Shown here one piece after another: positions 19,172-29,096 of a stretch of DNA of 64,000 bases. The stretch is from the NCBI GenBank assembly GCA_029946125.1, contig JAQSDX010000001.1, forward strand, positions 62,001 through 126,000, written 5' to 3'. The notes beneath the pieces are model-generated. The model searched no databases and had not been told where the DNA came from. It saw nothing but the letters and a program-made list of their open reading frames with translations. The stretch comes from Candidatus Methylobacter titanis (lineage in GTDB: Bacteria > Pseudomonadota > Gammaproteobacteria > Methylococcales > Methylomonadaceae). Made by a program: the position numbers and the translations under genes. The stretch's first letter is position 1; each line of letters starts with the position of its first letter.

Positions 19172-19723
19172 TTACAATGCCTTAAAATATTCCAGCGCCA
19201 TAAACAGCGCGGCAATTGAACGGGCTTCGGTACATTCGCCGGTAGCTAATAACGCATTAATATTGCTTAATTTCCAGGGAATAACTTCCAGCTCTTCCGG
19301 TTCGTCGCCTTCCAATTTTTCGGCATATAAATCCTGGGCAAGCACAATCTCGGTCACGTGTTCCAGATAGGACGGTGCGATCGAAAAAGTGCTTAAATGA
19401 TGCAGGCTTCTGGCGCCAAAGCCGACTTCTTCTTTCAGTTCCCGGTTTGCGGCATCGAGAAAGGATTCTCCTGCATCGGTTTTACCCTTGGGCAAGCCCA
19501 ATTCATAACGATGTACACCGGCGGAATATTCCCTGATTAGCAATACCGTTTCCGCATCCAGCATCGGCACAATCAGTACCGCGCCGCTGCCGGAATTACC
19601 ACGAGCCAGACGTTCGTAGTTGCGCAGTTCGCCATTGCTGAATTCAATATCCAGCGATTCGATGCGGAATAACCGGCTGGTAGCGATGATGGTTTTGTTA
19701 AGGATGGTCGGTTTTTGGCTCAT
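19172..19723 (-). CDS. nudE: ADP compounds hydrolase NudE
   Basis: NudE hydrolyses ADP-ribose, NADH and diadenosine compounds. The 183-residue protein has a complete Nudix box, GKTDAGESFLDAANRELKEE followed by VGF, near residues 80-102. The NudE-specific context YELGLPKG precedes it. It is divergent from yrfG, the arrangement also found in Escherichia coli, which supports the symbol. Confidence 0.92.
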   Translation of the reverse strand: MSQKPTILNKTIIATSRLFRIESLDIEFSNGELRNYERLARGNSGSGAVLIVPMLDAETVLLIREYSAGVHRYELGLPKGKTDAGESFLDAANRELKEEVGFGARSLHHLSTFSIAPSYLEHVTEIVLAQDLYAEKLEGDEPEELEVIPWKLSNINALLATGECTEARSIAALFMALEYFKAL

Positions 19724-19765
19724 TGTGGTATTTTATGAAGTATTTTTTTGCAAATATAACGCACT

Positions 19766-20425
19766 ATGATGATTGATTGGAACAAGGTTGATACGGTTTT
19801 GTTGGATATGGATGGCACGCTGCTGGATTTGAATTTTGACAATCATTTCTGGAAGGAGTTTGTGCCGCTTAAGTTTGCCGAAAAACAGGGCTTGTCGATA
19901 GAAGCCGCAAAGCGGCAGTTGGAGCCGCGCTTTAAAAGCATGGAGGGCAAGCTGGAATGGTATTGTCTGGATTACTGGAGTGAGGTTTTAACGCTGGATA
20001 TTGCCGGATTGAAGGCGGAGATTTCCGGGTTGATTGCCATATTGCCGCATGTCACGGAGTTTCTGGAAAAAGCGCATCAATCGCCCAAAAAAGTGTATTT
20101 GGTCACCAATGCGCATCGGGGCAGTCTGGGACTTAAAATGGAAAAAACCTGCTTACAGCCGTTTTTCGACGGCATTATCAGCTCCCATGATCTTGGCTAT
20201 CCGAAGGAACATGCCGATTTTTGGCGCTTGCTGCAACAGCGTGTCTCGTTTGAAAAACAAGCTACGCTGTTGATCGATGATAGTCTGGCGGTACTTAATT
20301 CTGCCAAGCAGTTCGGTATAGCGCATTTAATTTCGGTGAGCAGGCCCGACACCCAGCAGCCTAAAAAAGAAATAACCGCTTATCCTGCTATTGAGGATTT
20401 TCGGGAGTTGATGGCTGGACTGTAG
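19766..20425 (+). CDS. yrfG: HAD-family GMP/IMP nucleotidase YrfG
   Basis: A 219-residue HAD phosphatase with motif I LLDMDGTLLDL, motif II LVTNAH, a Lys in GYPKEHADFW and motif III LLIDDSLAVL. The family member YrfG dephosphorylates purine mononucleotides. Its position opposite nudE matches that in E. coli. Confidence 0.9.
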   Translation: MMIDWNKVDTVLLDMDGTLLDLNFDNHFWKEFVPLKFAEKQGLSIEAAKRQLEPRFKSMEGKLEWYCLDYWSEVLTLDIAGLKAEISGLIAILPHVTEFLEKAHQSPKKVYLVTNAHRGSLGLKMEKTCLQPFFDGIISSHDLGYPKEHADFWRLLQQRVSFEKQATLLIDDSLAVLNSAKQFGIAHLISVSRPDTQQPKKEITAYPAIEDFRELMAGL

Positions 20426-20465
20426 GTTTTAAGATATTCCAATACGAAGCCGCCAAAAGAGCCGT

Positions 20466-20511
20466 CCACGAAAAGCGCCATAACAGGGTTGTTTCGATTG
20501 TTTTTTTGTGA
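20466..20511. repeat. CCACGAAAA-type dispersed repeat, partial
   Basis: Contains CCACGAAAA near its left end and TTTCGATTGTTTTTTTGTG near its right end. The same pieces occur in the more complete copy at 37763-37826. It lies between the convergent yrfG and rhlB genes and could act as a transcription end. Confidence 0.45.
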
Positions 20512-20512
20512 A

Positions 20513-21832
20513 TTAACTGCTTTTTCTAGGTTGATTAGGACGTTTTCCTTGATATTCTGTTTTGATTCTTTCAGGTCTTTTTTCCGGGTTTACAATTTCA
20601 GCCAACAGGTCCGCTGTAATGGGTAGCACCGGAATTTTCTGGCCAATATAGTCTTCGATATCCGGCATTGAATAGGCGTATTGTTCACAGATAAAACTGA
20701 TCGCGACACCGCTGGCACCAAAACGCGCGGTGCGACCGATTCTGTGTACATAATCTTCCACATCCTGCGGTAAATCGTAATTAAAGACATGAGAAACATC
20801 GGCAATATGCAGGCCTCTGGCCGCAACATCGGTCGCAATCAACAGGGTGATTTTGTTTTCCTGAAAATCGCTTAACAAGCGCTGGCGTTTGTCTTGCGGT
20901 ACATCACCACTGAGCGCGGCAGTTTTGTAGCCGTTAGCATTGAGGGTGTCATCAAGTCGTTCGGCACAGCGCTTGGTGTTAACGAAAATAATGCTGCGCT
21001 GCGGCTTATGCTGATTCAATATGCCGACCAATAAAGGGATTTTTTGCTCATTCGAAGGACAAAATGCGCTTTGTTCTATGGCTTTAGAGGTGACTTCTTC
21101 GGTTTCGATGCGTATCAAAACCGGATTGTTCATGTGCTCATAAGCCAGCTCGGTCACTTTGTAGGATAACGTCGCCGAGAACAGCATATTCAAGCGCTGA
21201 TCCGGCGGCGGCATACGTCGCAATAAAAAACGGATGTCTTTAATAAAACCTAAATCAAACATACGGTCGGCTTCATCCATCACCGTGACTTGCACATTAT
21301 CCAGGGTGAAGGCATTTTGCCGGTAAAAGTCGATGATGCGACCCGGTGTGCCGATGATAATATCGATAGTAGACTTTAGACTGTCCAGTTGTTTTTGGTA
21401 GTCGGTGCCGCCGTAAATGAGCGCCAATTTAAGATTAAGATGCTTGCCCAGTTGTACCGCATCCTTGTGGATCTGAATGGCTAACTCGCGAGTTGGCGCG
21501 AGAATAATCGCTCTGGGATAGTTGATTTGTTTGCTTTTGGCAGCGACTTTGGGAGCTGGTTTTTCTGTATCAAGATCATCGTCGGCTTGTGCTTCTGCAT
21601 CGTCCTCGGCATCATTGATTAAATGTTGAAAAGTTGCCAGCAAAAAAGCGGCGGTTTTACCGGTTCCGGTTTGAGCTTGCCCCGCAACATCCATACCTCG
21701 TAACGACAAGGGTAGGGCTTTTTTTTGGATCGGGGTGCAGTGATCAAAACCGGCGTCTTGTAAACTGCGTAAGATAGAATCAGACAATTCAAGATTGCTG
21801 AAGCGGGTTTGGGTTAAATGTGTATTATTCAT
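20513..21832 (-). CDS. rhlB: ATP-dependent RNA helicase RhlB
   Basis: RhlB is a DEAD-box helicase that unwinds RNA for the degradosome. The protein, about 439 residues, has the Q motif (FDHCTPIQ), AQTGTGKTAAFL, PTRELAIQI, VMDEADRMFDLGF, SATLS, and the C-terminal IATDVAARGLHI and YVHRIGRTARFG. An insert of acidic residues after motif I (AEDDAEAQADDDLDTEK) is unusual but in a known loop. It is divergent from trxA-rho, as in E. coli. Start taken at MNNTHLTQ (21832). Confidence 0.92.
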   Translation of the reverse strand: MNNTHLTQTRFSNLELSDSILRSLQDAGFDHCTPIQKKALPLSLRGMDVAGQAQTGTGKTAAFLLATFQHLINDAEDDAEAQADDDLDTEKPAPKVAAKSKQINYPRAIILAPTRELAIQIHKDAVQLGKHLNLKLALIYGGTDYQKQLDSLKSTIDIIIGTPGRIIDFYRQNAFTLDNVQVTVMDEADRMFDLGFIKDIRFLLRRMPPPDQRLNMLFSATLSYKVTELAYEHMNNPVLIRIETEEVTSKAIEQSAFCPSNEQKIPLLVGILNQHKPQRSIIFVNTKRCAERLDDTLNANGYKTAALSGDVPQDKRQRLLSDFQENKITLLIATDVAARGLHIADVSHVFNYDLPQDVEDYVHRIGRTARFGASGVAISFICEQYAYSMPDIEDYIGQKIPVLPITADLLAEIVNPEKRPERIKTEYQGKRPNQPRKSS

Positions 21833-21943
21833 AGTGTATAGCATAGCGTAAAAATCAAATGAGCTGAAATTGATTGACTCCCAGCTTCATCCCTCCTATA
21901 GTTTTGGCTTTCGGCAACCGCTCCCTGCGTTGCCCTACCTTCT

Positions 21944-21961
21944 GCATCCGTGCAGTCGTAA
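21944..21961 (+). repeat. Repeat shared with the region upstream of the RiPP precursor gene
   Basis: The 18-base GCATCCGTGCAGTCGTAA, just upstream of trxA, matches 29783-29800 with one difference. It may be the end of a dispersed repeat or a common regulatory site. Two copies are too few to decide. Confidence 0.35.
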
Positions 21962-21978
21962 TTTTTAGGAGACATAAT

Positions 21979-22305
21979 GTGAGTGATTCAGTCCTTCATG
22001 TAAGCGATAGTGAGTTTAACGAAACTGTTATTAAAGCTGCGGGTCCCGTCCTGGTTGACTACTGGGCTGAATGGTGTGGACCGTGCAAAATGATTGCACC
22101 GATTCTGGATGATATCGCCAAAGAATATGCGGGCAAGTTGACCGTGGTAAAATTGAACATAGATGAAAATCCGGAAACTCCTCAACATTACGGTGTACGC
22201 GGCATTCCCACGTTGATGCTGTTTAAAGACGGCGAAGTGGAAGCGACTAAAGTCGGTTCATTGTCAAAATCGCAACTTGCCGCCTTTATTGATAGCAATA
22301 TTTAA
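21979..22305 (+). CDS. trxA: Thioredoxin 1
   Basis: A 108-residue thioredoxin with the active site [10 protein letters not shown] and the cis-Pro segment RGIPTLMLF. It reduces protein disulfides in the cytoplasm. The frame reaches upstream to 21874, but family length and a TAGGAG ribosome site (21966-21971) point to the GTG at 21979, giving [14 protein letters not shown]. It is followed by rho, as in E. coli. Confidence 0.95.
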   Translation: MSDSVLHVSDSEFNETVIKAAGPVLVDYWAEWCGPCKMIAPILDDIAKEYAGKLTVVKLNIDENPETPQHYGVRGIPTLMLFKDGEVEATKVGSLSKSQLAAFIDSNI

Positions 22306-22596
22306 ACTTATCAGCTCCATGGACAGTATTTGCTCCTTGGAAATTGCTCCTGCGTCGCGTTAGGCGATATAGAATGATTGCCGGGAGCAATCGAATCGCT
22401 GCCTCATTATTACTCAGATTGGGCTCAGGCCTGTCACAAAAAATTGGACGGGGCTGAGTACTTGAGTTACACTTATGCAGTGTGCTAATCACGCGCACCC
22501 AATCATATCGTCCGATAAACTACACCCCTGAATTATAATCCTGTCCTAGTCGTTGCGGTTTAACACCGTAGTTACTTTTCCTTGAGTTGTCCTTTT
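22306..22596 (+). promoter_or_regulatory. trxA-rho intergenic leader with inverted repeat
   Basis: The 291-base gap upstream of rho has an 8-bp inverted repeat ATTGCTCC / GGAGCAAT (about 22344 and 22383). In other bacteria the rho leader is a target of autoregulation, so such a structure is a plausible control region. I could not identify promoter boxes with confidence. Confidence 0.4.
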
Positions 22597-23853
22597 ATGA
22601 ATCTAACTGAGTTAAAACTAAAACAAATAAGTGAAGTTATTGAAATCGCCGAGTCCCTTGGGCTTGAAAATGTAGCCAGATCGCGAAAGCAGGATTTGAT
22701 TTTCGCTATCCTGAAAAAACAGGCAAAAGCCGGTGACGATATATCAGGCGATGGTGTGCTGGAAATTTTACAGGATGGTTTTGGTTTTTTACGTACGCCG
22801 GGCTGCTCCTATTTAGCGGGTCCCGACGATATTTATGTTTCACCCAGTCAAATCAGACGATTTTCTTTAAAGACCGGGGACACGATTAGCGGGAAGATCA
22901 GACCGCCCAAAGATAACGAACGTTATTTTGCGATGCTCAAAGTTGATCAGATCAATTTTGAACCTCCGGAAAATACCAAAAACAAAATCACCTTCTCAAA
23001 TCTGACTCCCTTATTTGCCAAACAAAGATTCGTCCTTGAGCAGGGCAACGGTACCAGTGAAGATTTAACCGGGCGGATGATAGATTTAATAGCCCCCATC
23101 GGAAAAGGTCAACGCGGATTGATCGTATCGCCGCCTAAAGCCGGTAAAACCATGATCCTGCAAAGTCTGGCTCAGGCGATTGCAGAACAAAATCCTGAAT
23201 GTTATCTGATTGTGTTGCTGATCGACGAACGTCCCGAAGAAGTTACCGAAATGGAGCGCTGCGTTCGCGGCGAAGTCATTTCCAGCACCTTTGATGAACC
23301 GGCAACCCGGCATGTACAGGTTGCAGAAATGGTCATCGAAAAGGCGCGTCGATTGGTCGAACATAAACACGATGTAGTCATTTTGTTAGACTCGATTACG
23401 CGTCTGGCCAGAGCTTATAACACGGTTGTGCCATCGTCAGGCAAAATATTGACCGGTGGGGTTGATGCCAATGCGCTGGAAAAACCGAAACGGTTCTTCG
23501 GTGCGGCGCGAAATATTGAAGAGGGCGGCAGCCTGACAATTATTGCCACTGCGTTGGTTGATACCGGATCGAGAATGGACGAGGTTATCTATGAGGAATT
23601 CAAGGGTACCGGCAACATGGAGTTGCATCTGGATCGCAAGATTGCCGAGAAAAGAATTTACCCTGCGATTAATATCAATCGTTCCGGTACGCGCCGCGAA
23701 GAGTATCTGATTGATCCTGATACCCTGCAAAAAACCTGGATCTTGCGCAAAATTCTTCAGCCCATGGATGAAACTGCGGCTTCAGAATTTTTGATCGGCA
23801 AGCTTAAAGATTTTAAAACCAATGCAGAATTTTTTGATTCGATGAAGCGGTAG
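22597..23853 (+). CDS. rho: Transcription termination factor Rho
   Basis: Rho is a hexameric RNA-dependent ATPase that ends transcription. The 418-residue protein starts [13 protein letters not shown] (22597), with the N-terminal Rho_N helix, the RNA-binding domain (GFGFLR, then [13 protein letters not shown]), Walker [12 protein letters not shown], Walker [15 protein letters not shown], and the Q and R loops ([20 protein letters not shown]). The upstream in-frame TTG at 22582 would add five residues. Confidence 0.97.
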   Translation: MNLTELKLKQISEVIEIAESLGLENVARSRKQDLIFAILKKQAKAGDDISGDGVLEILQDGFGFLRTPGCSYLAGPDDIYVSPSQIRRFSLKTGDTISGKIRPPKDNERYFAMLKVDQINFEPPENTKNKITFSNLTPLFAKQRFVLEQGNGTSEDLTGRMIDLIAPIGKGQRGLIVSPPKAGKTMILQSLAQAIAEQNPECYLIVLLIDERPEEVTEMERCVRGEVISSTFDEPATRHVQVAEMVIEKARRLVEHKHDVVILLDSITRLARAYNTVVPSSGKILTGGVDANALEKPKRFFGAARNIEEGGSLTIIATALVDTGSRMDEVIYEEFKGTGNMELHLDRKIAEKRIYPAININRSGTRREEYLIDPDTLQKTWILRKILQPMDETAASEFLIGKLKDFKTNAEFFDSMKR

Positions 23854-23955
23854 TGTTTGAGCATCATCTATAAAATCTCTTAAAATACAGCATCTTTGCT
23901 GTTAGATAAGACGGTAGCCGAGCTATGGTAAGCTAACAATTGATCGGAGCCGTCG

Positions 23956-24804
23956 ATGCGTAAAAAAGCGGTTTTAGCTTATGCCCGATTGCTGGCCGGG
24001 TTGTGGCTATGTATTTTTGCTTTTTCCGCGCAGGCGTTGGACGTATTGCTTGCTAATGCCTGGAATGAACATCTGGAGCCGTCAGCATACTGGGTCAGTG
24101 AAAAGCTGGATGGAGTGCGTGCAGTATGGGATGGCGCACAGCTGCGCACGCGCAACGGCCATTTAATTCATGCGCCGGCCTGGTATATCGCCGGTTTCCC
24201 CAAAGATGCGATGGACGGCGAACTTTGGATGGGCCGCAAACGCTTTGAAGCCGTTTCCGGCGCAGTGCGTCAACAGGCGCCAAATGATGTTTTATGGCGA
24301 CAGATTCACTATCGTATTTTTGAGCTGCCCAATAGGCCGGGTGATTTTTCTGCACGTATTGTTGAGATGCAGCGCATCAGCCAAGCAGCCAGTGTGCCGT
24401 GGCTGACGCCGGTTGAGCAGTTTCGTGTTGGTAATGCGGATGCGTTGCGACACAAGCTCGATGCTGTGGTAGCTGAAGGCGGGGAAGGCTTGATGCTGCA
24501 TCGCGCCGATGCCAGTTACCAGACCGGTCGCTCAAACGCGCTACTCAAGCTCAAACCGTTTGACGATGCCGAAGCTCGCGTGGTGGCGCATAGACCGGGA
24601 ACCGGGCGCAATGCCAAAAGATTAGGTGCGCTTCAGGTTGAAACGGCAACAGGGTTAAGCTTTCGCATCGGTAGCGGCTTTAGCGATAAGCAGCGTGAAA
24701 ATCCTCCGCCAATCGGCACAGTAATTAGCTATCGTTACAACGGCCTGACCAATAAAGGATTACCACGTTTTCCTCGTTTTCTTCGTATTCGTCCGTTGGA
24801 ATAA
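23956..24804 (+). CDS. Exported ATP-dependent DNA ligase (LigE type)
   Basis: A 282-residue minimal ATP-dependent DNA ligase. A signal peptide (YARLLAGLWLCIFAFSAQA) precedes the adenylation domain, with catalytic lysine in SEKLDGVRAVWDG, then MDGELWMGRKRFE, IHYRIFELP, AEGGEGLMLHR and LLKLKPFDDAEARV. A short OB-fold domain follows. LigE enzymes typically carry a leader for periplasmic export and are thought to join imported or extracellular DNA. It lies convergent with yggX. Confidence 0.88.
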   Translation: MRKKAVLAYARLLAGLWLCIFAFSAQALDVLLANAWNEHLEPSAYWVSEKLDGVRAVWDGAQLRTRNGHLIHAPAWYIAGFPKDAMDGELWMGRKRFEAVSGAVRQQAPNDVLWRQIHYRIFELPNRPGDFSARIVEMQRISQAASVPWLTPVEQFRVGNADALRHKLDAVVAEGGEGLMLHRADASYQTGRSNALLKLKPFDDAEARVVAHRPGTGRNAKRLGALQVETATGLSFRIGSGFSDKQRENPPPIGTVISYRYNGLTNKGLPRFPRFLRIRPLE

Positions 24805-24819
24805 TCGGCTTTCAATATG

Positions 24820-24852
24820 ACAGATAATATCTCTGCCAGAGATATTATCTGT
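24820..24852. terminator. Bidirectional hairpin between ligase and yggX
   Basis: A perfect 15-bp inverted repeat (ACAGATAATATCTCT, 3-base loop, its complement) lies between two convergent genes, so it can end transcription from both sides. There is no clear T-run. Confidence 0.6.
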
Positions 24853-24870
24853 TCTCGCTGTTTAAAATTA

Positions 24871-25143
24871 TCAGCCTTTCGGCGGCACATAGCCTTCCGG
24901 CATGTCATTGTTATCTTCAAACAGAAACTTGGTTCGCTCTTCTGCCAAAAATTCCCTGGCTTTCGGGTCGAAACTGGCCAATTTCCCCTCATTAATCAGC
25001 ATGGTTTGCTTGGCTAGCCATTCTTTCCAGGCTTGTTTGGATACCTTTTCAAATATTTCCTGACCTTTAGGTCCCGGAAATGGCGGTGCATCCAAGCCTT
25101 CGGTTTCTATTCCCAATTTTACGCAATTAACCAGTCTAGTCAT
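24871..25143 (-). CDS. yggX: Probable Fe(II)-trafficking protein YggX
   Basis: A 90-residue protein with the family start [20 protein letters not shown] and the core [18 protein letters not shown]. YggX protects against oxidative damage and aids Fe-S cluster assembly in enteric bacteria. It overlaps mutY by 4 bases, the arrangement known from E. coli. Confidence 0.94.
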   Translation of the reverse strand: MTRLVNCVKLGIETEGLDAPPFPGPKGQEIFEKVSKQAWKEWLAKQTMLINEGKLASFDPKAREFLAEERTKFLFEDNNDMPEGYVPPKG

Positions 25144-26189
25144 TTTATTCTCGTGTGTGATTGCAACAGCAGCTTAATCGGTGCGGCTAAGCCAAGCTTA
25201 TTAAGCTGCCCAACTTTATACCAGACAGTTTGATTGGCTTCCATCACAAAATTAATAGGGTTATCTGAGCATTGAACTAATAGCGGCGTATAGTCCAAAT
25301 GATAATGGGAAAAGGTATGGCGCTGGGTTGCCAGTGTCTGCTGATCGGCAATAGGAATATTGTGGGTCAGGCACCAGTCGCGTGCAGCGGAAATGCTGTC
25401 GAATTCCGGTAGGCTCCACAAGCCGCCCCAGATGCCGGTTGGCGGTCTTTTTTCCAGTAATATCTGGTTATCGGCATTGCTCAGCATTAAAAAGGTGAGT
25501 TGTTTAACAGCTTGGATCTTGGCAGGTTTCTTGGTTGGAAAAGCCGAAATATTATCGCTACGTCTGGCCAGGCATCCGGCATTCAGCGGACAGGCCTCAC
25601 AAGCCGGTTTGCTGCGGGTACAGAGGGTTGCGCCTAAGTCCATGATGGCCTGGGTATAATCCGCGACACGATCTACGGGAGTTAACTTGGCGCTGATTGC
25701 CCAGAGTTCTTTGTTGACTGCGCTGTTGCCGGGCCAGCCGTAAACAGCTTTAAATCGGGTCAGTACTCTTTTGACATTGCCATCAAGTATCGGCTGGCTT
25801 TTATTAAACGCAATGCTCAATATGGCTCCCGCCGTTGACTGGCCTATGCCGGGTAATTCGAGCAGTTCCTCCAGGGTATCGGGGAAGCGATCCTGTTCGG
25901 CAATAAACTGTGCCGTTTTATGCAGGTTACGGGCGCGTGCATAGTAGCCCAAGCCGGACCAAAGATGCAGAACCTCATCAACGGGAGCGTTTGCCAAACT
26001 CGCTACATCGGGGAACTTTTCTATAAAAGTATTGAAGTAAGGGATAACGGTAGCAACCTGGGTTTGCTGCAACATGGTCTCGGAGAGCCAGACGCGGTAA
26101 GGTGTTAGCTCTTGTTGCCAGGGCAGGTCTTTACGGCCGTATTGATCAAACCAGGCGAGAATGTTGTGCTGAAAAGCGGATGGACTCAT
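25140..26189 (-). CDS. mutY: A/G-specific adenine glycosylase MutY
   Basis: MutY removes adenine mispaired with 8-oxoguanine. The 349-residue protein has the glycosylase core ([20 protein letters not shown]-type segment with the catalytic region), helix-hairpin-helix [12 protein letters not shown] with catalytic Asp in LDGNVKRVL, an iron-sulfur cluster pattern [17 protein letters not shown], and a C-terminal Nudix-like domain ([19 protein letters not shown]). It is coupled to yggX. Confidence 0.95.
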   Translation of the reverse strand: MSPSAFQHNILAWFDQYGRKDLPWQQELTPYRVWLSETMLQQTQVATVIPYFNTFIEKFPDVASLANAPVDEVLHLWSGLGYYARARNLHKTAQFIAEQDRFPDTLEELLELPGIGQSTAGAILSIAFNKSQPILDGNVKRVLTRFKAVYGWPGNSAVNKELWAISAKLTPVDRVADYTQAIMDLGATLCTRSKPACEACPLNAGCLARRSDNISAFPTKKPAKIQAVKQLTFLMLSNADNQILLEKRPPTGIWGGLWSLPEFDSISAARDWCLTHNIPIADQQTLATQRHTFSHYHLDYTPLLVQCSDNPINFVMEANQTVWYKVGQLNKLGLAAPIKLLLQSHTRIK

Positions 26190-26198
26190 AAGGGTTAA

Positions 26199-26287
26199 AA
26201 GACGAAAGATGAAGGGCGATGGGCGAAGAGTGAAGGGCTGCGTAGTTTAAGGGCTGCTTTTTTCGCCCTGTGCCTTTCGCCTTTCAC
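26199..26287. repeat. Heptad tandem repeat, two inverted arrays
   Basis: Six 7-bp units (AAGACGA, AAGATGA, AGGGCGA, TGGGCGA, AGAGTGA, AGGGCTG) form the left arm (26199-26240). An inverted array ending TTCGCCCTGTGCCTTTCGCC then TTTCAC forms the right arm (about 26262-26287). The repeat runs into the asmA stop codon. The same heptad occurs in three pseudopilin genes and at 61937. Confidence 0.7.
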
Positions 26288-28398
26288 CGACTCTCCCTTT
26301 TTAAAAAGTTTTTTAACAAATCACCGACACCAGGGCCTAATTTTTTATCGATTTTATTGATCAGCTTATCAATTTTAGCTTTGTTTTTATCGGTCAATAA
26401 TGAGGCTATATCTATCGAATAGGACGGCTTGCTGAGCGTTCCGGCAATATGGATGGTTGCCGCACCTTTAATTTGTTCCGGCTCAGCGGCAGTCGCATCA
26501 GTATTGAGTAACTTGGCATCGATTTTATAGTCCAGCGCTTCAGAGATTAGGTTTATGTTGCCCTTGCCATCGACCTGTAATTTGGAGGATTTGGCAACAA
26601 GGTCGTTGTTTTGGATTATGCCGTTAGCGATGGTCGCGGTACCGCTCATATCTGAAAATAATGTCTGGTCGTTTTTATGGTCCGTGGGCAAAGCAGAACC
26701 TTTAATAAGTGCCTTGCCGCTATCGATGATGTGTTGCAGGTTAAAACCTTTAATAACGGAATCTTTAACCAGGAAATTCAACCGACCATTGAGCGAGGAT
26801 TTAAGTTCTTTAGTCTTATTGCCCCGTCCTTGCAGCTGAGTGGATGCGTTTACGATACCGCTCATTCGAGCTTCACCCAGGTAGTCTTTCAGCAAAGGTT
26901 CAAGTTGCACGTGATCAATTTTTTCGTTTACAGTCAGTGTCGGCTTGTCGCCGTGCGTATCCACGGTGAGATGGCCCAAATAGCCTCCCTGGTAAAACTG
27001 ATTTACAGATTGTTGGGTGTTAATCGTGCCGTTTTTTGCCTTGAGTTTGAGCTTAATATCCTGCATAAGCAAATTATTGACTTTAAGTTTGTCCATTGAC
27101 ACGGTGCCTTCGGCATTGAGTTTTCTCAAGGTTTCAACAGGCAGAGCGTTTGCGCCTATCGCTAAGGCGATGGCCGGAGTTGTAATCGGTTTGGAGGCTT
27201 TATCGGCAGGAGGCAAATAACGGTCGAGATCAAGGTTATCCGCATGTAAAGCAAATACGATAGCGGGTAATGCAAAGTCTTTAATGCCGACGGAACCTTT
27301 AATTTGGGTATCGTCCAGCGACAATAGCAGATTTTGCAGCTCCGCCGATTCAGCCGTTGCGGCCAAGTCAAAATTGATCGACAGCTTGCTTAGGGCATTG
27401 GCATCCTGCCTTGCAGGCAACGCGATGGCCCATTGCTGCATCACTTTGGCCGGACTGAACGCTGCAATGCTGACCGGACCTTGAAAAGCCGGTTTATCCT
27501 TAATGGCGGTGCCGGTCAATTCGGCTGACAGCGTCACCTCGCCCGATGTAAGCTGCAACCCGGAAATTTTGGCCGTTTGTTTTGCCGAATCCAGGGCTAT
27601 ATCGGCGACAGTTAATGCGGTGGTTAACGCTTTTCCGGGAACTGTTTCCCCTGTCGTAGTGATCTGTAGGTCGGTATGGCGTAATGCAAAAATATCAAGT
27701 TGTTGATTAACGCTTAATTCGGTATTAAGTTTGACGGCCTGGGTTATTTGGGATTGGCTGTCTACAGCGATCAGGGAAACGGCGACACCTGCCGGTTCAT
27801 CAAAGGTAAATTTATCGGTATTCAGGTTAAGGTCTGTTATTTCGGTGCGCTGTTCGGTTTGCTGGTCGTTCCAGTTAATCCGCGCATTTTCTATAGTAAT
27901 GCCGCCGATGGCAAAAGCTGCCAGCGCGGCACTGGGTGTTGGCTGTTGATCCTGTTTGCCGCCGTCCTCAGTCGGGGCGGGTTGTATCTTCCCGGATCGG
28001 GTTAGATCATCCCAGTTGCTGATGCCTTGTTTGTTTTTGGCAAGGTTTAAAACCAGGCCTTTTAAGGCTATGCGGCTGACTTCTATTTTCTTAGATAACA
28101 GCGGCAGTAACCGCACTTTTACATCGCTTTCTTCTAGGGTTGCAAAGGCTTGGTCTTGAAAATCCGATGCATTGCTCAGCGCCATTTTTCCGGTTGAAAT
28201 ACCGATCCAGGGGAACAGAGAAAGTTTTAACTCGCCATCCAGTACCAGGTCACGGCCGGTTTTATCCTTAACGGCGGCGGCAATTTCAGGCTTAAAATCA
28301 TTAGGATCGATAATCAAAGGCAGGATGCTGATGGTGGCAATCAGCAGCAAAACTAATGCAGCCATTGTCGATAAGATGATTTTAAATGGTTTGCCCAC
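26284..28398 (-). CDS. AsmA family protein
   Basis: A 704-residue inner-membrane-anchored protein. An N-terminal membrane segment (IILSTMAALVLLLIATISIL) is followed by the AsmA start PLIIDPNDFKPEIAAAVKDK, then KTGRDLVLDGELKLSLFPW, a long beta-rich repeat body and the C-terminal AsmA domain (LNGRLNFLVKDSVIKGFNL). Family members are thought to act in outer-membrane lipid transport or assembly. A heptad repeat begins at its stop codon. Confidence 0.88.
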   Translation of the reverse strand: MGKPFKIILSTMAALVLLLIATISILPLIIDPNDFKPEIAAAVKDKTGRDLVLDGELKLSLFPWIGISTGKMALSNASDFQDQAFATLEESDVKVRLLPLLSKKIEVSRIALKGLVLNLAKNKQGISNWDDLTRSGKIQPAPTEDGGKQDQQPTPSAALAAFAIGGITIENARINWNDQQTEQRTEITDLNLNTDKFTFDEPAGVAVSLIAVDSQSQITQAVKLNTELSVNQQLDIFALRHTDLQITTTGETVPGKALTTALTVADIALDSAKQTAKISGLQLTSGEVTLSAELTGTAIKDKPAFQGPVSIAAFSPAKVMQQWAIALPARQDANALSKLSINFDLAATAESAELQNLLLSLDDTQIKGSVGIKDFALPAIVFALHADNLDLDRYLPPADKASKPITTPAIALAIGANALPVETLRKLNAEGTVSMDKLKVNNLLMQDIKLKLKAKNGTINTQQSVNQFYQGGYLGHLTVDTHGDKPTLTVNEKIDHVQLEPLLKDYLGEARMSGIVNASTQLQGRGNKTKELKSSLNGRLNFLVKDSVIKGFNLQHIIDSGKALIKGSALPTDHKNDQTLFSDMSGTATIANGIIQNNDLVAKSSKLQVDGKGNINLISEALDYKIDAKLLNTDATAAEPEQIKGAATIHIAGTLSKPSYSIDIASLLTDKNKAKIDKLINKIDKKLGPGVGDLLKNFLKRESR

Positions 28399-28625
28399 AA
28401 TAGTTTCCTAGTGTAAAAAAATGTTGATGATGATCAATTATGGAATATGATTATCCGCTTATATCAGTTGTGTAGCTTAGGTTATCGTCTTTCTTGTCAG
28501 TTAACATTTATGTCTTATGTCTTATGTCTTATGGCTTTGTTAAGTTTACGATACCAACTTAGGCAAAGTTATTCACTGAGTCTACTCGACGGTAAGTTTA
28601 TTATAATCAAAAATAAGGTGTAAAA

Positions 28626-28913
28626 ATGTTGCATTTGGCTAGATTTGCTGCGATTGCAGTTCTTGTATGGTTTTATATGACCGCAAAGGAAAAAGGGGAA
28701 TCACCTATTAACTGGGCTATCACCGGATTGATTGGTTATTGGATCACTTGGTGGGTGGTTAAGCTGGCAGTAATTCCTACTTTAATGGGAATGGTTGCTA
28801 AAAATCCCACAGGCGCTTTTTTGGTTTATCAGATACCCGCTCTATGCGCAATCGGCGCGGCTTTTTTTATCAGAAAAAAAATGTTGGCGAATGCGGCTGA
28901 AAAAGCCAATTAG
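28626..28913 (+). CDS. Small membrane protein
   Basis: A 95-residue protein with three predicted membrane segments: LARFAAIAVLVWFYMT, INWAITGLIGYWITWWVV (extending to PTLMGMV) and GAFLVYQIPALCAIGAAFFI. It ends in a basic tail. I do not recognise a family. The ATG at 28626 follows an AAGGTG ribosome site. Upstream (28511-28535) a small tandem repeat of TGTCTTA is present. Confidence 0.65.
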   Translation: MLHLARFAAIAVLVWFYMTAKEKGESPINWAITGLIGYWITWWVVKLAVIPTLMGMVAKNPTGAFLVYQIPALCAIGAAFFIRKKMLANAAEKAN

Positions 28914-29096
28914 GGTGGATGCCAAAAATAAAGGCTTTAGCACTGCATAGACAAATATTTTACAACACTATTTGATCCGACGTATTTTTGTACGATTTAA
29001 TGTTAATGATGCGAAATCGAGTACAGTTTTATCTTGTTCCATTCTTTGATTATGTTGAGAATAGCGGCACATTAGCGAGTACAGTTCAATAACAAC